Shown in pieces: positions 14,001-22,809 of a stretch of 64,000 bases of DNA. Below the pieces are notes generated by a model, which ran no database searches, had not been told where the DNA came from, and saw nothing but the letters and a program-made list of their open reading frames with translations. The position numbers and the translations under genes are program-made. Position 1 is the stretch's first letter; each line of letters begins with the position of its first letter. The stretch spans positions 70,182,682 through 70,246,681 of the forward strand of contig NC_086386.1 in NCBI RefSeq assembly GCF_036588685.1, given 5' to 3'. This DNA comes from Mytilus trossulus (taxonomy: Eukaryota; Mollusca; Bivalvia; Mytilida; Mytilidae).

Positions 14001-15647
14001 TCTTCTATAGATACACCAAATCAAAAAATTACGGTGATTTGAAACACCAAATATATGTGTGTATAACTCAGATTTTTTTTTACTGCAATGAAATGTAGGA
14101 TTAATTTCCTGCAACTGTCAAATTCAAGGGAATACTTTTTTCGACCCTTTTTCGTATGCAACCGGATGTGACGTACTATGATTTGTTGGTATTATACCCA
14201 AACAAAGAATACTTCAAGGATTGTTGTTCAATAAACCAGCTCAAATTTTAAATTTAGATTTGAAATGTAAAATTAAGTCGTTCATATTTTTATGCATATA
14301 TGTACAGATATTAATTCCAATGAACCTTGATACAAGTTTATAATAAAAAAACTGTGTGTATTAGGGTTAAATTTGAAATAAAATTAGCCAGTTTTAGGTC
14401 TTATTTGCAACTGAAAAGTGTATATTGGAAATGAAATTGTCTGATGCAACATGAAGCAAGGTGAAATGTTTTTTAAAATACAAATAGCCTAAAATAACAT
14501 CCAACTGCATGTAAAAGTTTTAGTTCATATTATTTTTGCCTTATTTTATTTTTTTATGATACGTACGGTACGTGATTATTAGAGTAGGATATTTTAGATC
14601 GTTGTCTCCTATACAAGATACTTTTACTTTAAGTGTAATAAAGAACAGGTTGGTGCCTGTTAGTTTCCTCTAATATGGAATTGCATGCATGATTGTAATA
14701 CAACAAAGGACAAGGTTAATGTAGGACAATATCAACTTTTTGAAGTTAAAAATTAATTTTTTTTTTTAAAACAAAGTCAACATTCATGTAAAACATAACA
14801 GCATTATAAATTAATATAAAATCTCAACATTGATGATATCACCTCCAGTTTTTTAAACGGTTCGTGTACCTCTTGCTATGTTTTCAAGTGTTTCTATTTG
14901 GTGTTATTCAACTTTTCCACGTCTGTGTTGTTTATGCCGGCAACAATTTTGTCTATCCTTTGTCATGATAGACGAGCTTCTATTTCAAATGTTCACATTA
15001 GGTCAAGTTTGAGCTTCTATTTCAAATGTTAACATTCGGTCATGTTTCAGAGTTACAGAATGTACATGACTGGTGATTTATTATTTTGGTGATGTCTCTT
15101 AGGGTAAGATAAGAGTCAATTATGTATCAGTTATTGTGCATAATCACTTTATACATTACTCATGAGCGTATTGTAAAGGAGTAACACGATGGGTGTCGCA
15201 TAAAGAGCATGATCTGCATTATAAGTAACCCATCTGGAATCACCTGAGATCACTCCGGGTAAAAAGGGTATATGCTTTATGAATGCTATTTGAAAAAAAA
15301 ACCTGATTGTTTATTTTTATTCAAATTCGTTTCTTTTTTAACATTTCTCAAACAAACTTTATTACCATTAAAAGGTTGAATCAAGGTTACTTAAACTTTG
15401 TCTACTGAATTGTATAAGCACACATTACCTGTTCAATGTATTCATATTGATGATAATTATTATTAAACCATAAACTTGGGTCATCTTCTCTTGTCGTTGT
15501 AAAAACTATTCTGTTCGTGAATTCTCGATCTTTTACATCTACTCTTTTGATCCTATTCGAACCATTTATCTCTTTCTTTTCCTCTTCGATGAAACAACTA
15601 ACCAGATGATTCAAATGTATCAATATAATAACAAAATACATTTTCAA
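1830..15647 (-). CDS. proprotein convertase (kexin/furin-like S8 subtilase), partial gene
   Basis: Five minus-strand exons were read: 15429-15647, 13513-13629, 8399-8524, 4169-4257 and 1830-2002. Together they follow the order of a furin/kexin precursor: signal peptide, S8 pro-domain, then the catalytic-domain segments with the Asp (VLDDG) and His (HGTE) motifs, then a NSWGPGDSSG stretch equivalent to SWGPxDDG of convertases. Such enzymes cleave secreted or membrane precursors after basic residues in the secretory pathway. The Ser-containing part and the P domain would lie beyond the left edge. Two short segments expected from family alignments were not located: the pro-domain cleavage site with its WYL region (between 13513 and 8524), and the Asp-rich loop before HGT (between 8399 and 4257). 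The sequence is divergent from vertebrate furin, so the paralogue is not named. It could be a pseudogene if those exons are truly missing, but every exon found is open and four have good splice sites. Confidence 0.8.
2060..2560 (+). mobile_element. retroelement 3' end with reverse-transcriptase C-terminal remnant
   Basis: Positions 2072-2233 read open for 54 codons and contain SSLRKFYGRHHELIDRYEI, a segment I recognise from the C-terminus of repeated mussel reverse-transcriptase ORFs, followed by a TAA stop. The downstream sequence (GGAGCAAGATCTGCTTACCC and following, to about 2560) recurs around 3595, 15185, 16985, 21320 and, inverted, 57400, so it is the 3' untranslated part of a dispersed family. 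It sits in an intron of the subtilase gene. The element class is not certain. Confidence 0.6.
2674..3225. mobile_element. TTAA-flanked inverted-repeat element (MITE), 552 bp
   Basis: TTAA stands at 2670-2673 and 3226-3229. The termini are GGGGGCTCCTGGGTA on the left and its inverse with one mismatch on the right (TACCCACGAGCCCCC). The interior is AT-rich and has no ORF of note. A TTAA target with short terminal inverted repeats is typical of piggyBac-type non-autonomous elements; that assignment is inference. Confidence 0.75.
3226..4168. other. intron with repeat fragment
   Basis: Between the TTAA element and the next subtilase exon there is a fragment (about 3595-3760) of the family whose consensus reads GGATCTGCTTACCCTTCCGG, including the GTGTTGCTAAGTC block. 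The minus ORF at 3366-3620 overlaps this and its flank and shows no domain. The remaining sequence is AT-rich without a recognisable gene. Confidence 0.5.
4169..4257 (-). CDS. subtilase exon with catalytic His
   Basis: The exon follows a TTTCAG acceptor and ends at ATAG before GTGAGT, a consensus donor. It reads HGTEVSGLIGAV and then NNMCVVGVAF, which matches [24 protein letters not shown] of furin. The His of HGT is the catalytic base. It begins with the third base of a codon, so the missing upstream exon must end in phase 2. Confidence 0.85.
4701..5093. mobile_element. TTAA-type inverted-repeat element (MITE), about 393 bp
   Basis: TTAA precedes 4701. The left end GGATGTACTTAGGTGA is matched by the inverse TCACCTAAGTACACC ending at 5093; the right TTAA has become TTCA. 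There is no coding capacity. This is the same structural class as the elements at 2674, 44249 and 50774 but with different terminal sequence. Confidence 0.65.
5300..5470 (+). repeat. dispersed repeat fragment (GGGAGGTTTTACTAGC family)
   Basis: The block with AAAACCAGGTTTAACCCACC and AAGTCAGGAATATGGCAGTT recurs near 17190-17290 and 61700-61800 and, inverted, near 57960. It is a fragment of a dispersed mussel repeat. The plus ORF 5461-5712 next to it has no recognisable domain. Confidence 0.6.
5735..6750 (-). mobile_element. retroelement 3' part with ORF C-terminus
   Basis: Read on the minus strand, 6745-6476 encodes NLCITEKLLHQGFRYHKLVK and then FTKFYHRYKEIIRKY, a C-terminal segment I recognise from repeated bivalve reverse-transcriptase-like ORFs. 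The homologous reading continues in another frame (KKGYSYDTVVRSL and on to about 6375), so one frameshift lies near 6480. The 3' untranslated part then runs to about 5735 (ATTCCCCATTTCC end). Copies of that part occur at 28962-29335, 41460-41660 and 52165-52235. Exact class is uncertain. Confidence 0.6.
7021..7200 (+). repeat. perfect 90-bp tandem duplication
   Basis: Positions 7021-7110 and 7111-7200 are identical. The unit contains the TTTATAGCTGACTATGAGG and TTGAAGGCTGTACGTTGAC blocks of the dispersed tail repeat. The duplication keeps one frame open and creates the 134-codon ORF at 7016-7420, which I do not take as a gene. Confidence 0.95.
7030..7292 (+). repeat. dispersed tail repeat (family A), 3' end copy
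   Basis: The copy ends with GAGTTGTCTAATTGGCAATC and ATACCACATATTC, the terminal block found over twenty times in the window on either strand. The tail also forms the 3' end of the Penelope-like elements at 39.7 and 45.8 kb. Confidence 0.8.
7292..8398. other. intron of the subtilase gene, one possible orphan exon
   Basis: This is AT-rich sequence without a supported gene. The one feature of note is a strong polypyrimidine tract and CAG at about 7740-7757 on the plus strand, followed by 18 open codons to a TAG at 7812-7814. See the findings. Confidence 0.4.
8399..8524 (-). CDS. subtilase exon with catalytic Asp
   Basis: Forty-two codons begin after a TTTTCAG acceptor. The exon encodes MKIDEAWAAGYSGQGIIIAV followed by LDDGLQTDHPDLAVN, equivalent to VKEAWAQGFTGHGIVVSILDDGIEKNHPDLAGN of furin. 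The first Asp of LDDG is the catalytic Asp. The donor is weak: GTTGTA at AAT, or GTACAC seven bases further, so the 3' boundary may shift slightly. Confidence 0.9.
10264..11010 (+). repeat. tandem ~500-bp dispersed repeat (family C)
   Basis: The blocks TTAGTTTCAGAGATA, ATTTTTAGCCATG with CGG, TTGGTTGGCAGGC and GATGATTGTGGCCAAGTTT occur twice about 500 bp apart, ending in a GACGACGACGTCGAG-rich stretch. The same family makes up 55612-56745 (two units) and a fragment at 21030-21125. It is non-coding, although it contains the chance ORF 10498-10797. Confidence 0.75.
11880..12845 (+). repeat. dispersed repeat cluster including a long family A copy
   Basis: The segment 11930-11980 (ACTAGCTGTCAGTAATTGCG) and 12520-12845 belong to the family whose 3' end is GAGTTGTCTCATTGGCACTC and ATACCGCATCTTC. 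Between them, 12060-12155 carries CGCCGCGATATAGC and GCGTAAAGCAACCAACAATC, the end of another short element also seen at 44908-44942. No gene is seen here. Confidence 0.7.
13513..13629 (-). CDS. subtilase exon: second half of the pro-domain
   Basis: Thirty-nine codons lie between TTTCAG and GAG followed by GTATAA. The exon encodes FWIGKTKYITAQISQ and ends EDPDINVLRQSSE, which aligns with HFWHRGVTKRSLSPH ... EPQVQWLEQQ of the furin pro-peptide. It joins the signal-peptide exon in phase 0. Confidence 0.8.
14974..15047 (+). repeat. imperfect 37-bp tandem duplication
   Basis: GAGCTTCTATTTCAAATGTT starts at 14974 and again at 15011. The two 37-bp units differ at a few bases (ACATTAGGTCA versus ACATTCGGTCA). 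Confidence 0.85.
15161..15275 (+). repeat. fragment of retroelement 3' UTR family
   Basis: CACGATGGGTGTCGCATAAAGAGCATGATCTGC followed by CACCTGAGATCACTCC is the same block as near 2310-2375 and 16985-17030. It is a short decayed copy. Confidence 0.55.
15429..15647 (-). CDS. subtilase exon 1: signal peptide and pro-domain start
   Basis: The ATG at 15647 begins MKMYFVIILIHLNHLVSC, a hydrophobic signal-peptide-like segment. A basic stretch (EEEKKEINGSNRIKRVDVK) follows, and then EFTNRIVFTTTREDDPSLWF and YEYIEQ, which fit the N-terminal strand of the S8 pro-domain (furin FTNTWAVHIPGG...). The exon ends at CAG followed by GTAATG, in phase 0 with the next exon. The start is the only upstream Met in this frame of the exon. 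Confidence 0.75.
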
Positions 15648-16170
15648 TACACATATCCGAAATGTGTGCTCAATACACTAAGAATTTAGTTTGAAATAAA
15701 CATTCAAAAGCCATCAATCCCCGGAATTGTTTAATCCGACACAAGTTCTTGGTCCATGAAATACAATTTATTTATACTTCCTCTTTTTAGAAATAATACA
15801 CACAACATTTATATGTATGTAATGGTTGACCGAGTTTCATTTGTATTTTTTTTTAAAGCTGGCTTTATGTTATCTTATTTTATCTGTTTTCAAATCACAA
15901 ATTCCTTTCGAAAATCAAAATAAACGACAAATGTATCAACAATTAGTAGATATAGGAAGATGTGGTGTGAGTGCCAATGAGACAACTCTCCATCCAAATA
16001 ACAATTTAAAAATTAAACCATTATAGGTTAAAGTACGGCCTTCAACACGGAGCCTTGGCTCACACCGAACAACAAGCTATAAAGGGCCCCAAAATTACTA
16101 GTGTAAAACCATTCAAACGGGAAAACCAACGGTCTAATCTATATAAACAAAAGGTTTGTTATGAAGTTAA
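15648..16170 (-). repeat. upstream flank with family A copy (15950-16145)
   Basis: Immediately upstream of the subtilase start is about 300 bp of AT-rich sequence without a clear promoter motif. From about 15950 an inverted family A copy runs through GATGTGGTGTGAGTGCCAAT, GTACGGCCTTCAACACGGAG and AAGCTATAAAGGGCCCC. Confidence 0.7.
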
Positions 16171-16173
16171 TTA

Positions 16174-16383
16174 AGGGACGACATCAAAAGAGCAATGTAA
16201 GATAAAAAAAAAAAACTTAATTCAAATAGTTTGGGGGTGGGGGTTGAACTGCTGATATTTACATATATCTATATGGATCAATCAATTTTTCCCAAAATAA
16301 GTTAAGGGGGGGATGTGGGAGTCAGAGAAAAAACTATGTGAATTAAGTTTTTTATCCTTCATTGAACTTTTGATGTCGTCCCT
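16174..16383. mobile_element. short inverted-repeat element (MITE), about 210 bp
   Basis: The left end AGGGACGACATCAAAAG is mirrored by CTTTTGATGTCGTCCCT at 16367-16383. The inverted match extends to about 24 bp with two mismatches. The flanks are TTA on the left and AAC on the right, so the target duplication is unclear. The interior is G-rich and non-coding. Confidence 0.7.
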
Positions 16384-16519
16384 AACTGTATTAAAGTTTA
16401 GAAAGATTTAAAGTGTGTCTTGTGAAATCGATCCGATTTTATTTTCTTTCATGTACAAACCGGGTCAGTGACCGTAAACGTTACCTGTGAAATCTAGACT
16501 GTATATTTATTAAATGGCA

Positions 16520-16829
16520 TTAGGGAACGACCATTTAACTTCAAAAGGGGGGGGGGGGGGTTGAGGGGTATGGGTTTTTCCTAACAAAATATTATGATTC
16601 CCAAATTGATGAAAAGAAATATTTTGTTCAAACAGAGGACAACAAAATATTCTGAATCCAGATTTTCCCCATATCTTATAGTGTTAAATTTTTAACAAAT
16701 ATGTTGATTGATACCGTTTAAAACTAAATAAAATTGTTCGCGAAAAAACAAATCTGACTCAGAAAAGAACCCATATCCCCCTCCCCCTCTGCCGCCCCCC
16801 ATTTTGACGTTAAATGGTTCCTCCCTTAA
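16520..16829. mobile_element. inverted-repeat element (GACCATTTAACTTCAAAAGG family), copy 1
   Basis: The left terminus GGGAACGACCATTTAACTTC, running into a G-run, is mirrored by a C-run followed by TTTTGACGTTAAATGGTTCC and TCCC. A second copy lies at 18789-19002. It is non-coding. Confidence 0.75.
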
Positions 16830-16959
16830 CATAAATAATGTATTATGTGTACCATTTCAGTCACATTTTCTCATTTTCTCGTTTGCATTTTTTTTCTATT
16901 AACGCCTTCAGAAGAATTATTCTCGATACAAAGTTCTCACAATTGTCAATATAATTGAA

Positions 16960-17390
16960 TTTTTTGTTATTGCCACATGTAAAGCAGGATCTGCTCACCC
17001 TTCCGGTGCACCTGAGATCACCCCCAGTTTTTGGCCATGGTGGGGTCCGTGTTGCTCAGCCTTTAGTTGTGAGATGTGTATACTATATTTGTCTGTTGGT
17101 CTTTTTTTCTTTTTTAGCCATTGCGTTGTCAGTTTATTTTCGACTTTGAGTTTGATTCTTCCTTTCATATCTTTTGCCTCCCTCATACAAGTGAGAGGTT
17201 TAGCTAGCTATACAACCAGGTTTAATCCACCATTTCTACATAAGGAAATGCCTTTACCAAGTCAGGAATATGACAGTTGTTATCCATTCGTTTGATGTGT
17301 TTGTGCTTTTGATTTTACCATTTGATCAGGGACGTTCCTTTTGAATTTTCCATGGAGTTCTGTATTTTTGTTATTTTACCTTTTAATACA
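16960..17390 (+). repeat. retroelement 3' UTR family copy
   Basis: This contains GCAGGATCTGCTCACCCTTC, CACCTGAGATCACCCCCAG, GCCATTGCGTTGTCAG and the AACCAGGTTTAATCCACC block in the same order as in related copies, so the two fragments seen separately near 2330 and 5330 belong to one longer element. The small ORFs in it (both strands) are incidental. Confidence 0.7.
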
Positions 17391-18788
17391 GACAGCAACA
17401 GTAGAACAGACTATAGTTTTGACCGTACCAACAATGATTCACTGTGGTCAATTCAGTACTAACAATTCACTTGCAAGCAATTATAAACTGTTCATTAGCT
17501 ATTCATTTAATTCAGTATGGTGTTGATGTGTTCTGGTAAATAATAACTGTTTTTATTTTGTTCATGTGCATATACTGATTTTGTGTCATTGATGGATACC
17601 CCATACCTTTGTTTGTTTCTATTATGTTAAGGGCGTTTGTCTCTCGTACTGTGTTGTTGTCTTACAAAGTTTCCACTTGAGGTGTATGTACATATGGTTT
17701 TTATTTAAGTTAAAGCGTATTTATTCTTGAGATGGCTATCCTGATGTGTGCTCAATTTAAAGCCAGTTTGTACAAAAACAATTTTAATAAGACGCACACC
17801 ACCTATTTTGTCCCACATTCCTTTCTACGTTATTTTAAGATCTTTTGACTTTCAAACATATATGGGTGACGGGGTCAACATACCTGGGGTTTTTTTTAGA
17901 CATCAGACCGTATAGGTTACCGGAACTTTGGATACACCTTATATTGGAGAAACAGGCAATATATGAACTGAATTCTGTATTCATTCATACATTTTTGTAT
18001 TATTCAAAATTATCAGTCAGAAGGTGTTCTACAAGGATCACAAGTCCTTCAACTTTCATTTCATACCAAAATTTGCAAAATATATTCTACATAGTTTTAT
18101 ATTTACACCGATGCGTAGAAACTATTTTGTTTTGAATATGTACTACTTTCTGGTAATATGTTCGTTTTGACCGGGCCCGAGTTGGTGGTGTTACATCTTG
18201 CATAGCCTACCGGAATTATTTGCCTAAACATACGTTGTGTCTTGCCATGTCATTTAGCATATATGTTGATGTGCTCCGTGCCTGTTTTTATGAATTATGT
18301 TTAAAATAGCCTTTTTGCGCTTAAATTCATAGATATCAAAAAGAGGTAAAACCAGTCAACCAAAATTTGGCATTTTTTTGTTTGTTTCCATGACCATGCG
18401 TGCCACACTTCATATGTAAGAGTTTAAATAGTTACAGAGAGCCAGTATTAAATGCTTGTATTGTTTTTTGTGTAGCAGTCAAAAAAAGTTGTGTACACTA
18501 CACTTATCCTTTATTGAATGATTTTCCACATTTACATCTAGTTTTATGGGGACCCTTAAAGCAAAAGAAGGTAACAAGGATATAGCTCCCCAAATATGAC
18601 GAGGAAAAGAATTTACATGGTCAGCAGGGTAATTAATGGTTTGCAATCCTATTTAATCTCTTTCCTGCTCAGGTTCTTAGCTGACCAACCTCTGAAAAGT
18701 AACTGAATTCTTACAATTTTGTGCTTTTCAGGTCTCGTAATATTAGTTATGTAAATGAAATAAACTTAATATATTATGTAGCACCCCT
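17391..18788. other. intergenic, no gene seen
   Basis: AT-rich sequence without a supported coding region. The ORFs at 17845-18135 and 18400-18585 lack any recognisable domain or splice context. Confidence 0.4.
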
Positions 18789-19002
18789 TTAGGGACCGAC
18801 CATTTAATTTAAAAGGGGGGCTATGGTTTTTCCTAAGATAATAAATTTTGATCCCCAATTTAATGAAAACAAATATTGTCAAGCAGATGACAAAAAAAAA
18901 TGTTCGAGCTTTGCGCGAAAAACAATTTCTGACTGAAACAAAAACAACAAAACAAACAATAACACCCCTCCCCTCTTTTGAAGTTAAATGGTTGCTCCCT
19001 TA
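18789..19002. mobile_element. inverted-repeat element (GACCATTTAACTTCAAAAGG family), copy 2
   Basis: The ends AGGGACCGACCATTTAATTT and GAAGTTAAATGGTTGCTCCC T are inverted copies of one another and match the element at 16520-16829. It is about 100 bp shorter inside. Confidence 0.75.
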
Positions 19003-19139
19003 CGAACTTGATTACTGAGGACATTTGTTAGGAAACACGAGTTAATACTTTGAGAATATAACACAAACAACTCATCAAATGTGAAAATACAATTGTTACA
19101 TAGAAAATATCTGAAAATAAAAAGAACAACAAAATAAAT

Positions 19140-19210
19140 ACTCTTTTGAAGAGTTGTCTCATTGGCAATCATTCCACATCTTTTTTTTTAATATACATAT
19201 ATATATAAGA
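19140..19210 (+). repeat. family A tail fragment with TA-rich end
   Basis: GAAGAGTTGTCTCATTGGCA and ATCATTCCACATC are followed by T- and TA-rich sequence. Only the terminal 45 bases of the family are present. Confidence 0.8.
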
Positions 19211-20251
19211 AAAAACAAAATGAAATTAAAAACCCTTTGTAATTTTAACAGACTGTAAATGCTACTTTATGCGATCCAGTTGGCGGTGAGGTAGAACATT
19301 GTAATCAATATAAACATTGTCTCAAGTTTTGATTCCATCGGTTTTAACTTATGCACAAGTTCCTTAACATAGTATATATATTGTACAATATACAAATGTA
19401 TATTTGATGTCATGTAAGTCTTTTTCAGAGTAGAAAAGTGTCCTTTTTAAGCCCTATCTGCCATAGAAGAAGGCCATTATGTTTTCTGTCTTGTATCATG
19501 TTAGATCTCTAGGTTAAGATAGTTTACCTTCTAGTTATTATACAGTTTACACAGGGGGAACTGGTTCTCATACTGCAAACAATGATTCTGGTTTCACAAA
19601 GTGTCACACTTTGAAACAGATTTTCCTTCCAAAATAATTCCAGTATTTACTTCGATCTGGGAGGATTTTATGACTGGAAGATTGCAAGTAAAAGTAATAT
19701 AAATCACAATGTATAAAAAAAATCCGAAAATCTAGGTGAGGCAGTGGCTGACACGCCGACCACATGTGGGCAGTATGATAGACTTGTTCTAACTTAACAA
19801 AGAGGAACACAATGCTTATAAAAACTTCCCCATAGTGGACACTGATATGTAGTGGTAGTTATATTTCTCTTTTTTGGAAATGACATCACAAAATGAGATT
19901 TGTCACTTGATTAATACTTATGTTTATAGCAATATACATAAACTTAACCATCCCCTTTTCCTTGCTTTCTTACAAATAAAGCATACTGTTTGTGTAATAT
20001 ATGTGCATAAGAATGTTATCAGTATTTTTCATAGACTTGATATCCAGTAGTTGAATGGTTAAAGATAGTTATTTTCTTTTTGCTGTATGGCAACAACCTG
20101 CATGTATTTGCTTAACAAATATTGCAAAAAGAGGGCAAAGATGTCACATACTACCCCAAAATTTCACCAAAAGTAGAATTTCAATCCCCTGAAGTTATAC
20201 CTTTTCTGAAACTGTTTACAACTTTACATATATCTATCAAGAGATCAAGAG
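19211..20251. other. intergenic, no gene seen
   Basis: AT-rich sequence. The minus ORF 19604-19810 shows no family resemblance. I see no repeat shared with the rest of the window. Confidence 0.4.
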
Positions 20252-20677
20252 TGCATTTCTTTCTAACCTAAGTTAAGAAAATGTTGTGTGCCATTTGTTA
20301 TAGTTTGTTTAGTAGAAACAAATGCATCGTTTAATCAGAGTTTGCTGACCCTGTTTGAACTGTCAAAAACGTATGCACATTTTGTTTTTATTTGAACTTA
20401 TTACGCGGGGAAAAAGCCTCCGTAGAAGATGTTATAGACACAGAGGACATCGCTCCTCTATGCATATTTAATTTTATTGACAGTTTTTCATCATAATCAG
20501 ATGAATGTATGAAGATAGTGATGATAAAGCCTTTGTTCTTGCTTTCCATAACTCAAAACATTGTCTAAAATTACTCAAATTTAGGTATTACCTCCTTTCT
20601 TTCATTTTTTGAGTTATGACAAGCAAGAACACGTTTATATATTAATTGATTTAATTTTAAAGTTAGAAAGAAATGCA
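20252..20677. repeat. nested inverted repeat (foldback), about 426 bp
   Basis: The outer arms are perfect: TGCATTTCTTTCTAAC at 20252-20267 and its inverse at 20662-20677. Inside lies a second inverted pair, TGTTCTTGCTTTCCATAACTCAAAA at 20534-20558 against 20607-20631 with two mismatches. It is non-coding and probably a small foldback element. Confidence 0.7.
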
Positions 20678-20929
20678 TCGTTTTAACTAACAAAACGACA
20701 AACGACAAACAGTAGACGCATTAGCAGCGAGTGTATTATACTTTGTCAAAGTTTATGCAAACTTTGCAAAAGTATGTAAGAAACAAATGATCAAAACGTG
20801 TGCACGTATCGCTAGAGTAAGAACGAAATTGGCTTCAGATAAAAAACAAATATTTGTCTTTCGTCTCCTTTTTGTGTGAAATTACGTAAAAAAGTTCGAA
20901 TGAAAAAAATTGACAGTAATGTCACCTAT

Positions 20930-21130
20930 AGTTGTTATTAATCATTTGTCATTTGGTATTCTGTGAAGAGCTGTCTCGTTGGCAATTGTACTACATCTTC
21001 TTTTTTTTTTTATACTAGTACACATATTGCTCTTAATGCTTTAGTTTCAGATTTATAAGCCAAAATCTACCCCTATGTTCTATTTTTAGCCATGGCGGCC
21101 ATCTTGGTTGGTTGGCAGGGTCACAGCACA
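20930..21130 (+). repeat. family A tail followed by family C fragment
   Basis: Positions 20945-21000 carry the tail (AAGAGCTGTCTCGTTGGCAA, CTACATCTTC). Positions 21030-21125 match family C (TTTAGTTTCAGATTTATAAGCC, TTTTTAGCCATGGCGGCCAT). The two families abut here. Confidence 0.7.
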
Positions 21131-21309
21131 CAAGTGTACAAACATTTCTGGACAAACGAAAAATACGGAGAGACAAAACAGAAAATAGCCCATAAAACAG
21201 GTAAATATAATCTTGATCGATGTTCTTATAAACCAACTTCGAAAGATAACTTAGTGGTCAGCAGTCTAAATTTAATAATAAATGTTATTGCACAATAATT
21301 TTCATATTT

Positions 21310-21545
21310 GAAAAATCCGCCGGTGCAAAAATTGCAGGATATTCTTCCCTTCCTTAACACCTGAGTTCATCCCAGGTTTTTGTTGGGTTATGTGTTGCTA
21401 AATTTTAGGTTTCTATGTTATAAGGACTGCTGTTTGTTTTCTCGTCGGTTTTCTTTTTTTTTCTATGGCTGTGTCGCTTTGTTTTCGACCTTTGAGTTTG
21501 ATTGTTCCTTTGGTGTCTTTTGCCTCTCTTTTAACATGTTACCTC
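21310..21545 (+). repeat. retroelement 3' UTR family copy
   Basis: This contains GCAGGATATTCTTCCCTTCC, ACACCTGAGTTCATCCCAGG, GTGTTGCTAAATTTTAGG and GACCTTTGAGTTTGATTGTT, which are collinear with 16975-17160. Confidence 0.65.
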
Positions 21546-21659
21546 TCATTGCAAAAGTAAAGACACGTACTGTACATAGAGGAATTTTTGTACAGTTAAA
21601 TATGATGTTGCCAATATATTTTTGCGGAGGCAGAGTTGTGAGAGTTAATCAGATCTGCA

Positions 21660-22145
21660 CACACTTTTAGAGAATCGTGTAGCAGTCTTGTGGTCTCGTG
21701 TATGGACGAGAAGAGATCGAAGAGTGGTTGAATATGGTCGCGAAGGGATCGGGTATTGGTTGAGTTGGTCTGGGATAAAATAAATATAGAAGTCGCAGTG
21801 ATCTGGAAGCGGTCGGAAATGGGTCGAGTTAATCTGGAAATGATCGGATATTAGTCGAGCAAAGGTCGAAATGATCGAGTACTGATCGGTAAAATTTGTG
21901 TATTCCGACCAAACTCGATCTCTACACGATCCTTTCCCGATCAATTCGACCCCTTCTCGACGAATTCTCGATCTCTTCTCGAGTGACTTGCTTCTCAGTC
22001 CTTACTCGATTGTGTAGAAAGTCAGATCAATGACGAGCAAGGTAGACTATGCCGAACATCCTTGTCGATTGAGTCAGACCAGTCTCCCGATCACGTAATT
22101 GTCTTGATCGGGCTTGATCGAGTTGATCTGATCGGCAGTGTGAAC
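21660..22145. repeat. TCGA/GATCG-rich degenerate segment, foldback-like
   Basis: About 480 bp are dense in GATCGG, GTCGAG and ATCGA on the left half and in the inverse CTCGATC, CCGATC and TCGAC on the right half. CpG is far more frequent here than in the AT-rich surroundings. It looks like an old inverted structure built of short degenerate units. The minus ORF 21645-21944 is a by-product. Confidence 0.6.
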
Positions 22146-22379
22146 CTACATTAAGTATAGTTCAACTATTCGAATTACTTCAACCTATTTTACGCATTTC
22201 GAATTAAGTTTCATTGCTAAGGTAATGAAATATTGTTTTGTTTGTTTTCTGCATGGATCTTTCTTCTGCCGTTTGGTGGTCGCCATCCTTTCTGATTATG
22301 CTGCCATTGTTTGTTTTTGTTTATCTTGTTTGATTGGAAATTCGTTTACATTCTTTCCTAAAAGCATGTCAAACTTTGA

Positions 22380-22740
22380 ACTAGCTGTCAGTAATTGTGA
22401 GTACTCTCAGATCTGTACTAAATGTCTTTTTGTTGTAGGGATGTACAAGTACTCGGCCACGTCCACTCTGTGATTTTGTTAGATGTGTTTCTATTAGTAT
22501 CCATCTGATGAGTTAAGCCTTTTTCAACTGATTTTTATAGTTTGTTTTTATGTTGTACTGTTACACCACTGTCTCAGGTTAGGGGATGGTTTGGCGCGCA
22601 CTAACATGTTTAACCCCGCCACATTATATATGTGCCTGTCCCAAATCAGGAGCCTGTATGTAATTCAGTGGTTGTCGTATGTTGCTGTATTACATATTTG
22701 TTTTTGGTTCATTATTTTGTACATAAATCAGGCCACATTC
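22380..22740 (+). repeat. family A internal part, tail missing
   Basis: CTAGCTGTCAGTAATTGTGA, ATGTACAAGTACTCGGCCAC, TAACATGTTTAACCCCGCCA and CCAAATCAGGAGCCTG are collinear with the inverse of 29960-30280. The terminal ATACCACATCTTC is absent. Confidence 0.75.
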
Positions 22741-22809
22741 TTCTTCTATTATTATATTAGTATAGTTACGTTCACCTTTGGAGAGATTGTGTATATAAAA
22801 CAATCTTCA

